Positions 8,290 through 15,748 of a stretch of DNA of 36,476 nt are shown one piece after another; within the stretch, counting starts at the first letter, position 1, and each line of letters begins with the position of its first letter. The notes beneath the pieces are model-generated. The model was not told the DNA's origin. It ran no database searches and saw only the letters and a list, made by a program, of their open reading frames with translations. Origin of the DNA: Mycobacterium nebraskense (GTDB lineage: Bacteria > Actinomycetota > Actinomycetes > Mycobacteriales > Mycobacteriaceae); NCBI RefSeq assembly GCF_002102255.1, contig NZ_LQPH01000181.1, forward strand, positions 1 to 36,476, written 5' to 3'. A program made the position numbers and the translations under genes.

Positions 8290-9216
8290 TCAGGCCGAAG
8301 AACTGGACTCGAGATAGTCGGCGAGGATGCGACTCACGAGCGACTCGATATGGGACTCGATCGACGACGCGAGCGTCGCGGTGACCGTAGCCACGGCTTG
8401 AGTCCGGAAGCGCACCAGCATGGTGATCAGCTCGGCGATCTCGGCATCCGCCGGCAGGGGCTCGCCCGGCTTGATGCGGTCCAGCACGTGTTCGGCGCCG
8501 GCGCGCACCAGCATGTCGCTGATCTTGTCGACCTCCGGCACGATTTGCTCGTGTAAGGCGACGAGCTTTTCCAATTTGACGCCGTAGCCGCGGATTTCGT
8601 TGAATGCTTCGATCAGTTTCGGACGCGTAACGGTGGCTCGCGCACCGTCGACCCGGATTACCTGCAGTACCACCAGGCGCTCGAACGCGTCCGGGTCGTC
8701 GACGAGGCGCTGCGCGTCGGCCAGCGGCATGGTCTCTGGTTTCTCGGTGGTCCAGGTGCCCGCGATGGCGTTCTCGAGGCCCAGCACGTCGCCGAGATTC
8801 TTGCCTTCCTCCCAGGCGCTGAGCATTTCGCGCACGTGCGCGATGGTGTATCCGCGGTCGAGCATCGAGGTGATCAGCCGCAGGCGGGTCAGATGGGTGT
8901 CGTTGAACAATGCGATGCGGCCGACGCGCAACGGCGGGGGGAGTAACCCGCGGTCGCGGTAAACCCGGATGTTGCGGGTGGTGGTGCCGGCCAGCCGGGC
9001 GAGGTCGTCGATCCGGTACTCACCGGATGCGGCGACGCCGTGGGGGTGGCGGACCGCCGCGTCGAAAAGCTGCGAGACCGCCGTCTCGATCAATTGCCGG
9101 TACTCCCGCGACTGGCGCCGAACGCGCTTGGGCGCGCGCCGCACGTTGTGCAGCACGCTGGCGATTGTGCCGGGTTCGGGTCTTGAAGAACGGTCGAGCG
9201 GGCGGTCCGGTGCCAT
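8290..9216 (-). CDS. MerR-family transcriptional regulator
   Basis: A 308-residue regulator. Residues about 66-135 form a MerR-type winged helix-turn-helix (YRIDDLARLAGTTTRNIRVYRDRGLLPPP, then a second helix pair with LTRLRLITSMLDRGYTIAHVREML). The long C-terminal part is alpha-helical and lacks a clear metal-binding cysteine set, suggesting an organic ligand or an unknown signal. It is the last gene of a five-gene operon, three bases after the monooxygenase stop, so it is probably translationally coupled. It is a good candidate for local control of the operon. Confidence 0.85.
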   Translation of the reverse strand: MAPDRPLDRSSRPEPGTIASVLHNVRRAPKRVRRQSREYRQLIETAVSQLFDAAVRHPHGVAASGEYRIDDLARLAGTTTRNIRVYRDRGLLPPPLRVGRIALFNDTHLTRLRLITSMLDRGYTIAHVREMLSAWEEGKNLGDVLGLENAIAGTWTTEKPETMPLADAQRLVDDPDAFERLVVLQVIRVDGARATVTRPKLIEAFNEIRGYGVKLEKLVALHEQIVPEVDKISDMLVRAGAEHVLDRIKPGEPLPADAEIAELITMLVRFRTQAVATVTATLASSIESHIESLVSRILADYLESSSSA

Positions 9217-9219
9217 GTG

Positions 9220-10716
9220 TCAGCCCGACGAGGCGGCAAGCGCCCGGGTTCGGCGCGCCACCGCTTGGTAATCCTGGTAGCGGAAATCTCTCATCTGGCG
9301 AAGATACTGCGTCGCGAAACCCGGGTACATCGACCCGTTGTATCCGTCCTTGGTGAGGTACCAACTGCGGCAACCGGACATCCACGTCGTCTTGGTAAGG
9401 CGGCGCTGGAGGGTGTCGTTGTGGCGGTGCTGAACCTCTTCGCGCACATCGAGATAGCGTAGGTCGTTGTCGAGGATGGCGGTGATGCCGCGGACCGCGT
9501 ACTCCAGCTGACCCTCGATGTACACCAGCAGCGAGTTGTGGCCGGGCCCCGAGTTGGGTCCGGTCATGACGAACAGATTCGGATATCCATGCACGTTGAT
9601 GCTCTTGTAAGCCTGTGCGCCACCGGACCATTCGTCGGCCAGCGACCGGCCACCGAGCCCGGTGACCGCAAAGGGAGGACCGGTCAGGTGAACGTCGTAG
9701 CCGGTGGCGAAAACGATGCAGTCGAGGTGGTGCTCGATGCCGTCGCTGGTGCGAATGCCGACCGGGCTCAGGGTGGCGATCGGCCAGTCGATGAGTTTGC
9801 AGTTGTCGCGCTGGAGGGCGGGGTAGTAGTCGCTGGAGACGAGCATGCGCTTGCACCCTGGCCGGAAGTCCGGCGTCAGCTGGCGCCGCAGCCATGGATC
9901 CTTCACCTGAGCCCGCAGGTGGGCCCGCCCCAGACGCGCGGCCAGCGAGGTCAACGGCGTGTCCCATACCAGCGCCGTGGCGCTGGCCTCGTGGCCCCAG
10001 AACAGGGCCTGCCGCGCAAGTTGCTGGGCGGCGGGGACTTTGGTGAACAGGGTTTGCACGGCCGGCGGTGTCGCGACGTCCAGGCGCGGCAGCACCCAGC
10101 ACGGGGTGCGTTGGAACACCTTGACGAACTTGGCCTGCTTCACCAACTCGGGGATGATCTGGATCGCGCTGGCGCCGGTGCCGATGACGGCGACCCGCTT
10201 GCCCGCGAAATCGAAGTCGTGGTCCCAGCGGGCGCTGTGAATCTTGTGTCCGCGATAGCTGTCCAGGCCGCGAATGTCGGGGAAGCTGACGTCCGACAGC
10301 GGTCCAGAGGCCAGCACGACGGTGCGGGCACGGAATCGCTTGCGGCGTTTGATTGTTGCGGTCCAAACACCGTTATCCTCGTCGAAGGTCAAGCCGCTGA
10401 CCTCGTGGCCGAATCGGATGTGGCGACGGATGTCGAATCTGGTCGCCATGTCTTCGAGGTGGCGGCAGATCTCCGGGGCGGGGGAGTACGTACGCGACCA
10501 GGTGGGGTTCTTGACGAAGGAGTACGAATACAGCAGCGAGGGGACGTCACAGCTTGCGCCGGGATAGGTTGTGTCGCGCCAGGTTCCGCCGACTTGGTCG
10601 CCGCGTTCCAGGATCACGATGTCGTCGACTCCGTTGTCGGCCAATCGGATCGCCGCTCCCAGACCGGTGAAGCCGGCTCCGATGATCAGCACCGCATAGA
10701 CGTGGTTTTCCCCCAT
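9220..10716 (-). CDS. FAD-dependent Baeyer-Villiger-type monooxygenase
   Basis: A 498-residue class B flavin monooxygenase that would oxidise ketones or other carbonyl substrates using FAD, NADPH and oxygen. The N-terminal FAD motif GAGFTG is at residues 13-18. The Baeyer-Villiger fingerprint appears as YRGHKIHSARW, with Tyr in place of the usual first Phe, and a second nucleotide motif is GTGASA. ATG 10716 lies two bases after the stop of the ferritin-like gene. GTG 10722, overlapping that stop, is an alternative. The family includes MymA and EthA. The operon resembles the M. tuberculosis mymA cluster in content but not in gene order, so I give no symbol. Confidence 0.88.
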   Translation of the reverse strand: MGENHVYAVLIIGAGFTGLGAAIRLADNGVDDIVILERGDQVGGTWRDTTYPGASCDVPSLLYSYSFVKNPTWSRTYSPAPEICRHLEDMATRFDIRRHIRFGHEVSGLTFDEDNGVWTATIKRRKRFRARTVVLASGPLSDVSFPDIRGLDSYRGHKIHSARWDHDFDFAGKRVAVIGTGASAIQIIPELVKQAKFVKVFQRTPCWVLPRLDVATPPAVQTLFTKVPAAQQLARQALFWGHEASATALVWDTPLTSLAARLGRAHLRAQVKDPWLRRQLTPDFRPGCKRMLVSSDYYPALQRDNCKLIDWPIATLSPVGIRTSDGIEHHLDCIVFATGYDVHLTGPPFAVTGLGGRSLADEWSGGAQAYKSINVHGYPNLFVMTGPNSGPGHNSLLVYIEGQLEYAVRGITAILDNDLRYLDVREEVQHRHNDTLQRRLTKTTWMSGCRSWYLTKDGYNGSMYPGFATQYLRQMRDFRYQDYQAVARRTRALAASSG

Positions 10717-10718
10717 GG

Positions 10719-11639
10719 TCACGCCGCCGGCTTGTAGCTGAGTTCCTTGAACCAACTGGGCACCGGTCTCAGCAGCGGTTTGGGATAGCGGTCGGACAGC
10801 CACACCATGGAGCTAGCCAGGATCTGGTAGGGGTGCTGCGGATTGACGACCATGGCGGCGTGCCTCTTGAGCAGTTGATAGGTGGGCACGCGCCAGGTGT
10901 GTTCGCCACGCTCGCCGAGCTGCTTGAACCGCTTGACCGCATTGTTCAGCCGCTCCGGCTCCAGTCCCATCTCGGCCATTTCACCGTAGATGCGTTTGAG
11001 TAGCGGAACGTACATGAGCATCCCGACAATGAGGCCCGGGGATGCCATTCGGCCGACCAGTTCGATGGCCAGTCGGCGCGCCTTGGCGTGTCCGATCAGG
11101 TCGAGCACCTCGAAATCGACAGCGATGTGCCGTGATTCATCATTGTTGATCTTCTCGAAAACTTGGTGGCACACCGGGTCTTCCACGGTGTCCAGCAGAA
11201 ACTTCAACAGCGCCCCGTCGAGGGCGACCTCCAGCATCGGGATGACGGTGCCCAGCACGGACAGCGGCATGCTGTCGGAGAACGCATCGAGCCACTCGAT
11301 GGCCAACCGGATGTTGATGTTCGGCTCGGGCAGTTCGCCGTCGTCGAGCATTCCCCAGCGCTTCATCAGCGCCATCTCGGCGTTGGCGTGGCGCTGCTCC
11401 TCGGCGTGGAAGTAGCGGTAGATCTCCGCCAGCGTCGGGTCAGGCGCCTTCTTGGCCAGCGCGGCGAATCCGCGGGCGCCGACGTTCTCGATCCAGCACA
11501 GGTCGGCCATGAATGCCTTGAGCTTCGGACGGAATTCGGGCCGGATGGTATCGGCGCCGGGCGCGGCCCAATCGATATCGGCGAGCGCCCACTGGCGATC
11601 CTTGATCTTGGCGAGCATAGCTTCCATGTCGATGGCCAC
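10719..11639 (-). CDS. Ferritin-like diiron protein
   Basis: A 306-residue helical protein with two ExxH-type motifs typical of ferritin-like diiron carboxylate proteins: EEQRHANAE near residues 79-87 and DESRHIAVDFE near residues 167-177. Proteins of this fold include oxygenases and desaturase-like enzymes. The reaction here is unknown. The GTG at 11639 follows AAAGGAG at proper spacing. It lies between an SDR and a flavin monooxygenase in one operon, which suggests a redox step on the same lipid-like or ketone substrate. No signal peptide is seen. Confidence 0.75.
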   Translation of the reverse strand: MAIDMEAMLAKIKDRQWALADIDWAAPGADTIRPEFRPKLKAFMADLCWIENVGARGFAALAKKAPDPTLAEIYRYFHAEEQRHANAEMALMKRWGMLDDGELPEPNINIRLAIEWLDAFSDSMPLSVLGTVIPMLEVALDGALLKFLLDTVEDPVCHQVFEKINNDESRHIAVDFEVLDLIGHAKARRLAIELVGRMASPGLIVGMLMYVPLLKRIYGEMAEMGLEPERLNNAVKRFKQLGERGEHTWRVPTYQLLKRHAAMVVNPQHPYQILASSMVWLSDRYPKPLLRPVPSWFKELSYKPAA

Positions 11640-11663
11640 CGGGAGCTCCTTTGCGTTGGGTGA

Positions 11664-12512
11664 TCAAGGCAGGTTGATTCGGGACACCAGGCCGGCCGCA
11701 CGCGTATAGGCCTGCGGGGCCAGGCGTTTGATGCTCCAGCCGATCTTGGCGTCGAGTTGCGGCATGCAGTACAGCTCGCCGCGGTCGTGTGCGTCCAGGC
11801 AAATCCGCGCGACTTTCTCCGCCGAGAATCCGGTCCAGCGCATCAATTTGTTGGCCAGCTCGCTGGACTCCTCGCTGATGCGGCCGGACTCGACGATGTT
11901 GGTCTTCACGAAAGTCGGGCACAGCACGGTGACTCTCACCCCGGTGCCGGCCAACTCGGCTGCCAGGGTCTCCGAAAGTGACAGCACGCCGGCCTTGCTG
12001 ACGTTGTAGGCGGCCATGCCCGGAGCCGCGCCGAACGCCGCCGCCGAGGCCACGTTGATGATTCCCCGGGGGGCATGCGACCGACCGGCCTCCCGCAGGA
12101 TCGGGGTGAACACGTGGCAGCCGTGAATGGGTCCCCACAGGTTGATGCCCAGCGTCCACACCCAATCGTCCAGCGGCGCATCGCCGATGGCCGCGCCGCC
12201 GGCGCCGACGCCGGCATTGTTGATCACCAGCGTGGGCGGCCCGGAAAACCAGGCCTGCGATTGCTCGGCCAGCGCCTGGACGTCGTCGAATTTGGAGACG
12301 TCGCAACGGATGGCCACCGCTTTGCCGCCCCGCTCGGTGACCGCGTCGGCCGTCCGCCTTGCGGCGGCTTCGTCGATGTCGCTGCAAACGACCGCGCCGC
12401 CGCGACGGCCGAGTTCGACGGCGAAGGCGGCACCGATGCCACTTCCGGCGCCGGTCACCACCGCCGATGCACCGCGGCTGGTCTTCGACCTGCCCAGTAG
12501 CCTGTCCAACAT
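11664..12512 (-). CDS. Short-chain dehydrogenase/reductase
   Basis: A 282-residue NAD(P)-dependent oxidoreductase. It has the cofactor motif TGAGSGIG near residues 20-27, NNAG near the middle and the catalytic YNVSK (YxxxK) followed by a typical SDR C-terminus. It probably interconverts an alcohol and a ketone, which would supply the substrate for the Baeyer-Villiger-type enzyme two genes on. It starts three bases after the esterase stop and is clearly co-transcribed. It resembles the SDR encoded in the M. tuberculosis mymA operon, but the family is large. Confidence 0.88.
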   Translation of the reverse strand: MLDRLLGRSKTSRGASAVVTGAGSGIGAAFAVELGRRGGAVVCSDIDEAAARRTADAVTERGGKAVAIRCDVSKFDDVQALAEQSQAWFSGPPTLVINNAGVGAGGAAIGDAPLDDWVWTLGINLWGPIHGCHVFTPILREAGRSHAPRGIINVASAAAFGAAPGMAAYNVSKAGVLSLSETLAAELAGTGVRVTVLCPTFVKTNIVESGRISEESSELANKLMRWTGFSAEKVARICLDAHDRGELYCMPQLDAKIGWSIKRLAPQAYTRAAGLVSRINLP

Positions 12513-12515
12513 TCC

Positions 12516-13526
12516 TCAGTGCACCTCCTGGGTCATGGCGCGCGCATCCTGCAACGCGTGGGCGATGAATCGCGCGACATAGGCCATAGCCTGGGTGGCT
12601 TCGGGTGTCACGCGGGGCAATGCCTGAAAGACGTGCACCTGGTGCGGCCAGATCTGCAGTTCGCATCGGCCACCCGCGGTTAGGATGTCGGCGGCGAGCT
12701 GACGCGCGTCGTCCTGGAGCATTTCGGCTCCGCCGGCCTGAATCAGGGTCGGCGGAAGCGGCGGGCCGCCGGCCACATTCAGCTTCAGCCGCTGGTGGGT
12801 GGGGTCGACGCCGGCGTGGTACATGCTGACCAGGCGGGCCGCGTCGGCCGCCCGGATCGCCGGATCGCGACGCATCCGTTCCCGGGCGATGCAGAGCGCG
12901 AAGGTGATGTCGTACAGCGGGGAGAACAGCGCCAGCGCGGCGGGGTGATTGGCGCCGAGCTCGGGTTGCAGCATCATGTCGACGGCCAAATGACCGCCCG
13001 CCGAATCCCCGGCCACCACAATTTGTTTCGGCGATACACCGCGGGTATCCACCAGCCAGTCCCAGCCCGCCCGGACGTCGTCGGCCGCGGTGGGGAAGCG
13101 GTGGCGGGGGGCGAGTCGGTAATCGATGCTGAACACCGGCAAACCGGTCAACGACGACAGCCAGGATGTGAACCGCCGGTGGGTCTTTGGCGAACACACG
13201 GCGTAACCGCTGCCATGCACGTAGTAGATGGCCCCCACGGTTGGGGACGATCGCGGGGCGTCGCTGGTTGGCGTGCGCGGTCCGTAAACCCATTCGCCCT
13301 TGACGCGACGGCCGTCGGGCAGCCTCGTGTCAAGGTGTTCGACGTGGGTGCCAGCCAGCGAAGGGCCGAACGTTCCCATGATGCCGGCGATGATCTGGCG
13401 CGATAGCCATAAGCCCCACGCGCGTTCGGCTGGTATCAGGCCGGTGACGGGCCGCAGGGTGTAAGCACTTACCGCTGCCGCGCCGCGGGACCGCAATGAC
13501 CCACGGGCCGGGACGCCGTCCGCCAT
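12516..13526 (-). CDS. Alpha/beta-hydrolase esterase, hormone-sensitive-lipase type
   Basis: A 336-residue esterase and the first gene of the five-gene minus-strand operon. The oxyanion motif is HGSG at residues 104-107 (family HGGG), the nucleophile is Ser175 in GDSAGG, and a likely catalytic histidine is in PHQVHVF near the C-terminus. It would hydrolyse short or medium esters, including those made by the Baeyer-Villiger-type enzyme of the same operon. The ATG at 13526 lacks a clear Shine-Dalgarno sequence. It is similar in kind to LipR of the mymA operon. Confidence 0.85.
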   Translation of the reverse strand: MADGVPARGSLRSRGAAAVSAYTLRPVTGLIPAERAWGLWLSRQIIAGIMGTFGPSLAGTHVEHLDTRLPDGRRVKGEWVYGPRTPTSDAPRSSPTVGAIYYVHGSGYAVCSPKTHRRFTSWLSSLTGLPVFSIDYRLAPRHRFPTAADDVRAGWDWLVDTRGVSPKQIVVAGDSAGGHLAVDMMLQPELGANHPAALALFSPLYDITFALCIARERMRRDPAIRAADAARLVSMYHAGVDPTHQRLKLNVAGGPPLPPTLIQAGGAEMLQDDARQLAADILTAGGRCELQIWPHQVHVFQALPRVTPEATQAMAYVARFIAHALQDARAMTQEVH

Positions 13527-13850
13527 GCAACGAAGTCAATAACAAATGGTGACATTAGTCAATGGCAGCTTTGAGGCAGTTTTGCGCCAGCTTCGACGCA
13601 TCGCGCTACCCCGGGAATCTGCGCCGCAGGCCGGCGGATGACCGCCATGGCTACCAGACCGTCTGCGCGCACGTCGCAAGAGTTAACCGACGGCGTCAAC
13701 ACGTCTTGGGTCGTTGAGCGTGCTGGTGCCGCAGCGTATTTGGCTGCACGACACCACCTCGGCTTGGGACTTTCGGCCCTGCTGCCGCTGCCGCCCACAG
13801 CGGAGAATTGTGTTACCGCTAGTTGCATATAAAGTTCGGAGGTGGCGGTC
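13527..13850. promoter_or_regulatory. Divergent promoter region with direct repeats
   Basis: This 324-base gap separates the esterase operon from the divergent triacylglycerol-synthase gene. AGTCAAT occurs twice in the same orientation, at 13534-13540 and 13557-13563, 23 bases apart and close to the esterase start, which is about where a regulator would bind. No gene is supported in the rest. GGAGG at 13838-13842 is the ribosome binding site for the GTG at 13851. Confidence 0.4.
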
Positions 13851-15260
13851 GTGGATCAATTGACAACCCTCGACGCGGGTTTTCTCAAGGCGGAAGACGC
13901 CGACCGGCACGTGAGTTTGGCGATCGGCGGTCTCGCGGTCATCGAAGGGCCGATCCCGGACCGTGGTTCATTGATGGAGATACTTGCTCAGCGGATCCGC
14001 GTGTGCCCCCGGTTCGGGCAGCGCCTGCGAACGCGCTCGTTCGACCTCGGTGCACCCGAATGGGTGGACGATCCAAACTTTGATCTCGGCCGTCACGTAC
14101 GGCACATCGCCCTCCCGCGGCCCGGCGACGACCGGGAGTTGTTGCAGCTGGCCGCCGACGTGATCTCCCGGCGCCTCGACCGGGATCGACCGCTGTGGGA
14201 AATCTGGATCATCGAAGGCCTCAGCGACAACCGGTGGGCAATGCTCACCAAGATCCACCACTGCATGGCCGACGGAATTGCTGCCACCCACATGCTTGCC
14301 GGCCTATGTGATGACGGCATCGGCGAGAGCTTCGCAAGCCATATCCGCGCCACCAAAGCGACTAAGGAACAAGAGCTTTCGCAGAGCTTATGGGGTGTAA
14401 GTCCACTGAGCGTGCTGGGCGGCCTGTGGAACGCATCGGCTGCCATCACGGCGACGGCCGCCCGCACGGCATTGGGTGCTGCGGAAATTGTCGCCGGTTT
14501 GCTGCGTCCCACAACGACGTCGCTGAATGGGCCGATCACAACAATGCGACGCTACGGTGTCGCGCGGGTGCCCCTCGCCGACATCGCGCAGGTGTGCCAA
14601 ACCTTCGACGTCACCATCAATGACGTTGCGCTGGCCGCTATCACGGAGAGTTACCGCAACATCCTCGTTCAGCGGGGCGAAGCACCGTTGCCGGATGCGC
14701 TTCGCGCGCTGGTGCCGGTGTCGATGCGGGCCGTCGACGCGTTGGATAGGACGGGTAACCGCGTGTCGGTGATGCTGCCGTACCTACCGGTCGACGAAGA
14801 GCACCCGATAGAGCGACTGCGGACCGTTCATTCCCGCTTGGACCGTACGAAGTCTCACGGTCAGCGCCAGGCGGGTCACGCATTCGTGTCGATGGCCAAT
14901 CACCTTCCATTTCCCCTGACAGCATGGGCGGTCCGATTGTTGACCCAGCTACCGCAGCGCGGCGTCACCACCCTGGCGACGAATGTTCCCGGCCCTCGTC
15001 AGCCACTCCGACTCATGGGCCAACGGGTGCTCAGTGTGTTTCCAGTCCCGCCGATCGCGATGCAATTGCGAACCGGGGTGGCGATGCTCAGCTATGCCGA
15101 GGACCTGTTCTTCGGTGTCCTCGCCGACTACGAGGCCGTGGCCGATATCGACGCCTTGGCCCGTGGAATCGAGCTGGCGGTGGCGCGCCTGGTGGCAATC
15201 AGCAAGCAACGCAAGAATATACGTGGTCGTCGAGGACTGTCACTCGTCGTCAATAACTAG
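13851..15260 (+). CDS. WS/DGAT-type diacylglycerol O-acyltransferase
   Basis: A 469-residue acyltransferase of the wax synthase/triacylglycerol synthase family, which joins acyl-CoA to diacylglycerol or a fatty alcohol at the membrane or lipid droplet. The catalytic HHxxxDG motif is HHCMADG at residues 136-142. The N-terminal signature DQLTTLDAGFLKAED and the later NVPGP block are also family-typical. GTG 13851 is chosen over GTG 13842 because GGAGG sits eight bases upstream of the former and overlaps the latter. It is divergent from an operon similar to mymA, whose M. tuberculosis counterpart also carries such acyltransferase genes. Confidence 0.9.
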   Translation: MDQLTTLDAGFLKAEDADRHVSLAIGGLAVIEGPIPDRGSLMEILAQRIRVCPRFGQRLRTRSFDLGAPEWVDDPNFDLGRHVRHIALPRPGDDRELLQLAADVISRRLDRDRPLWEIWIIEGLSDNRWAMLTKIHHCMADGIAATHMLAGLCDDGIGESFASHIRATKATKEQELSQSLWGVSPLSVLGGLWNASAAITATAARTALGAAEIVAGLLRPTTTSLNGPITTMRRYGVARVPLADIAQVCQTFDVTINDVALAAITESYRNILVQRGEAPLPDALRALVPVSMRAVDALDRTGNRVSVMLPYLPVDEEHPIERLRTVHSRLDRTKSHGQRQAGHAFVSMANHLPFPLTAWAVRLLTQLPQRGVTTLATNVPGPRQPLRLMGQRVLSVFPVPPIAMQLRTGVAMLSYAEDLFFGVLADYEAVADIDALARGIELAVARLVAISKQRKNIRGRRGLSLVVNN

Positions 15261-15368
15261 CCAGGCCCCTGACCGCAGTAACCCAGCTAGCGCGTCGATT
15301 GCCCGCAGCGCTTCTGCCAAGCCGCCGCCGTGCGGCATATGATTTGCGACGAGGAAGGAGCCTGCCTG

Positions 15369-15701
15369 ATGGATAAGATCTCGCTCACAGCACTCGCGCG
15401 CGAGCAGTTGGCGGCCGCGCACCGAGCCTCCAGCGGCCGTAGCGCACACACTGTGTACGGCGGTCACCAACACACGCTGCGGCAAACCATGGTTGCCCTG
15501 ACCGCCGGAGCTGCGCTGCATGACCACGACAGCCCGGGCGAGGCTACCTTGCATGTGTTGCAGGGGCGCATCCGGCTGACAGCGCCCGAGACTAGCTGGG
15601 ACGGCGCCCCGGGCGATCACCTGGTGATCCCGCCGAGTCGGCATGGTGTACAGGCCGTCGAAGACTCCGTCATCCTGCTCACCGTTGCCAAAAGCGTTTA
15701 G
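15369..15701 (+). CDS. Small cupin-domain protein
   Basis: A 110-residue single-domain cupin. The barrel motifs are visible: LHDHDSPGEATLHVLQGRIRL (residues about 56-76) carries two His and a Glu suited to metal binding, and PGDHLVIPPSRHGVQA forms the second motif. Its substrate is unknown. The ATG at 15369 follows AAGGAG with eight bases between, so an earlier in-frame start at 15330 is rejected. It lies 108 bases after the acyltransferase gene and converges with the nitrite reductase fusion. Confidence 0.75.
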   Translation: MDKISLTALAREQLAAAHRASSGRSAHTVYGGHQHTLRQTMVALTAGAALHDHDSPGEATLHVLQGRIRLTAPETSWDGAPGDHLVIPPSRHGVQAVEDSVILLTVAKSV

Positions 15702-15748
15702 CTGGGGCAAGGACCGGGCGGAAATGGTGACAATCCCGTTGCGATGGG

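Noticed and set aside
9020..10366. 448-codon frame overlapping the monooxygenase on the same strand
   Set aside because: Its product is a run of Arg, Pro and His without motifs, and the true frame has clear FAD and Baeyer-Villiger motifs.
11440..13293. 617-codon minus-strand frame across the esterase and SDR genes
   Set aside because: It is out of frame with two genes that carry intact catalytic motifs and has a basic, low-complexity product.
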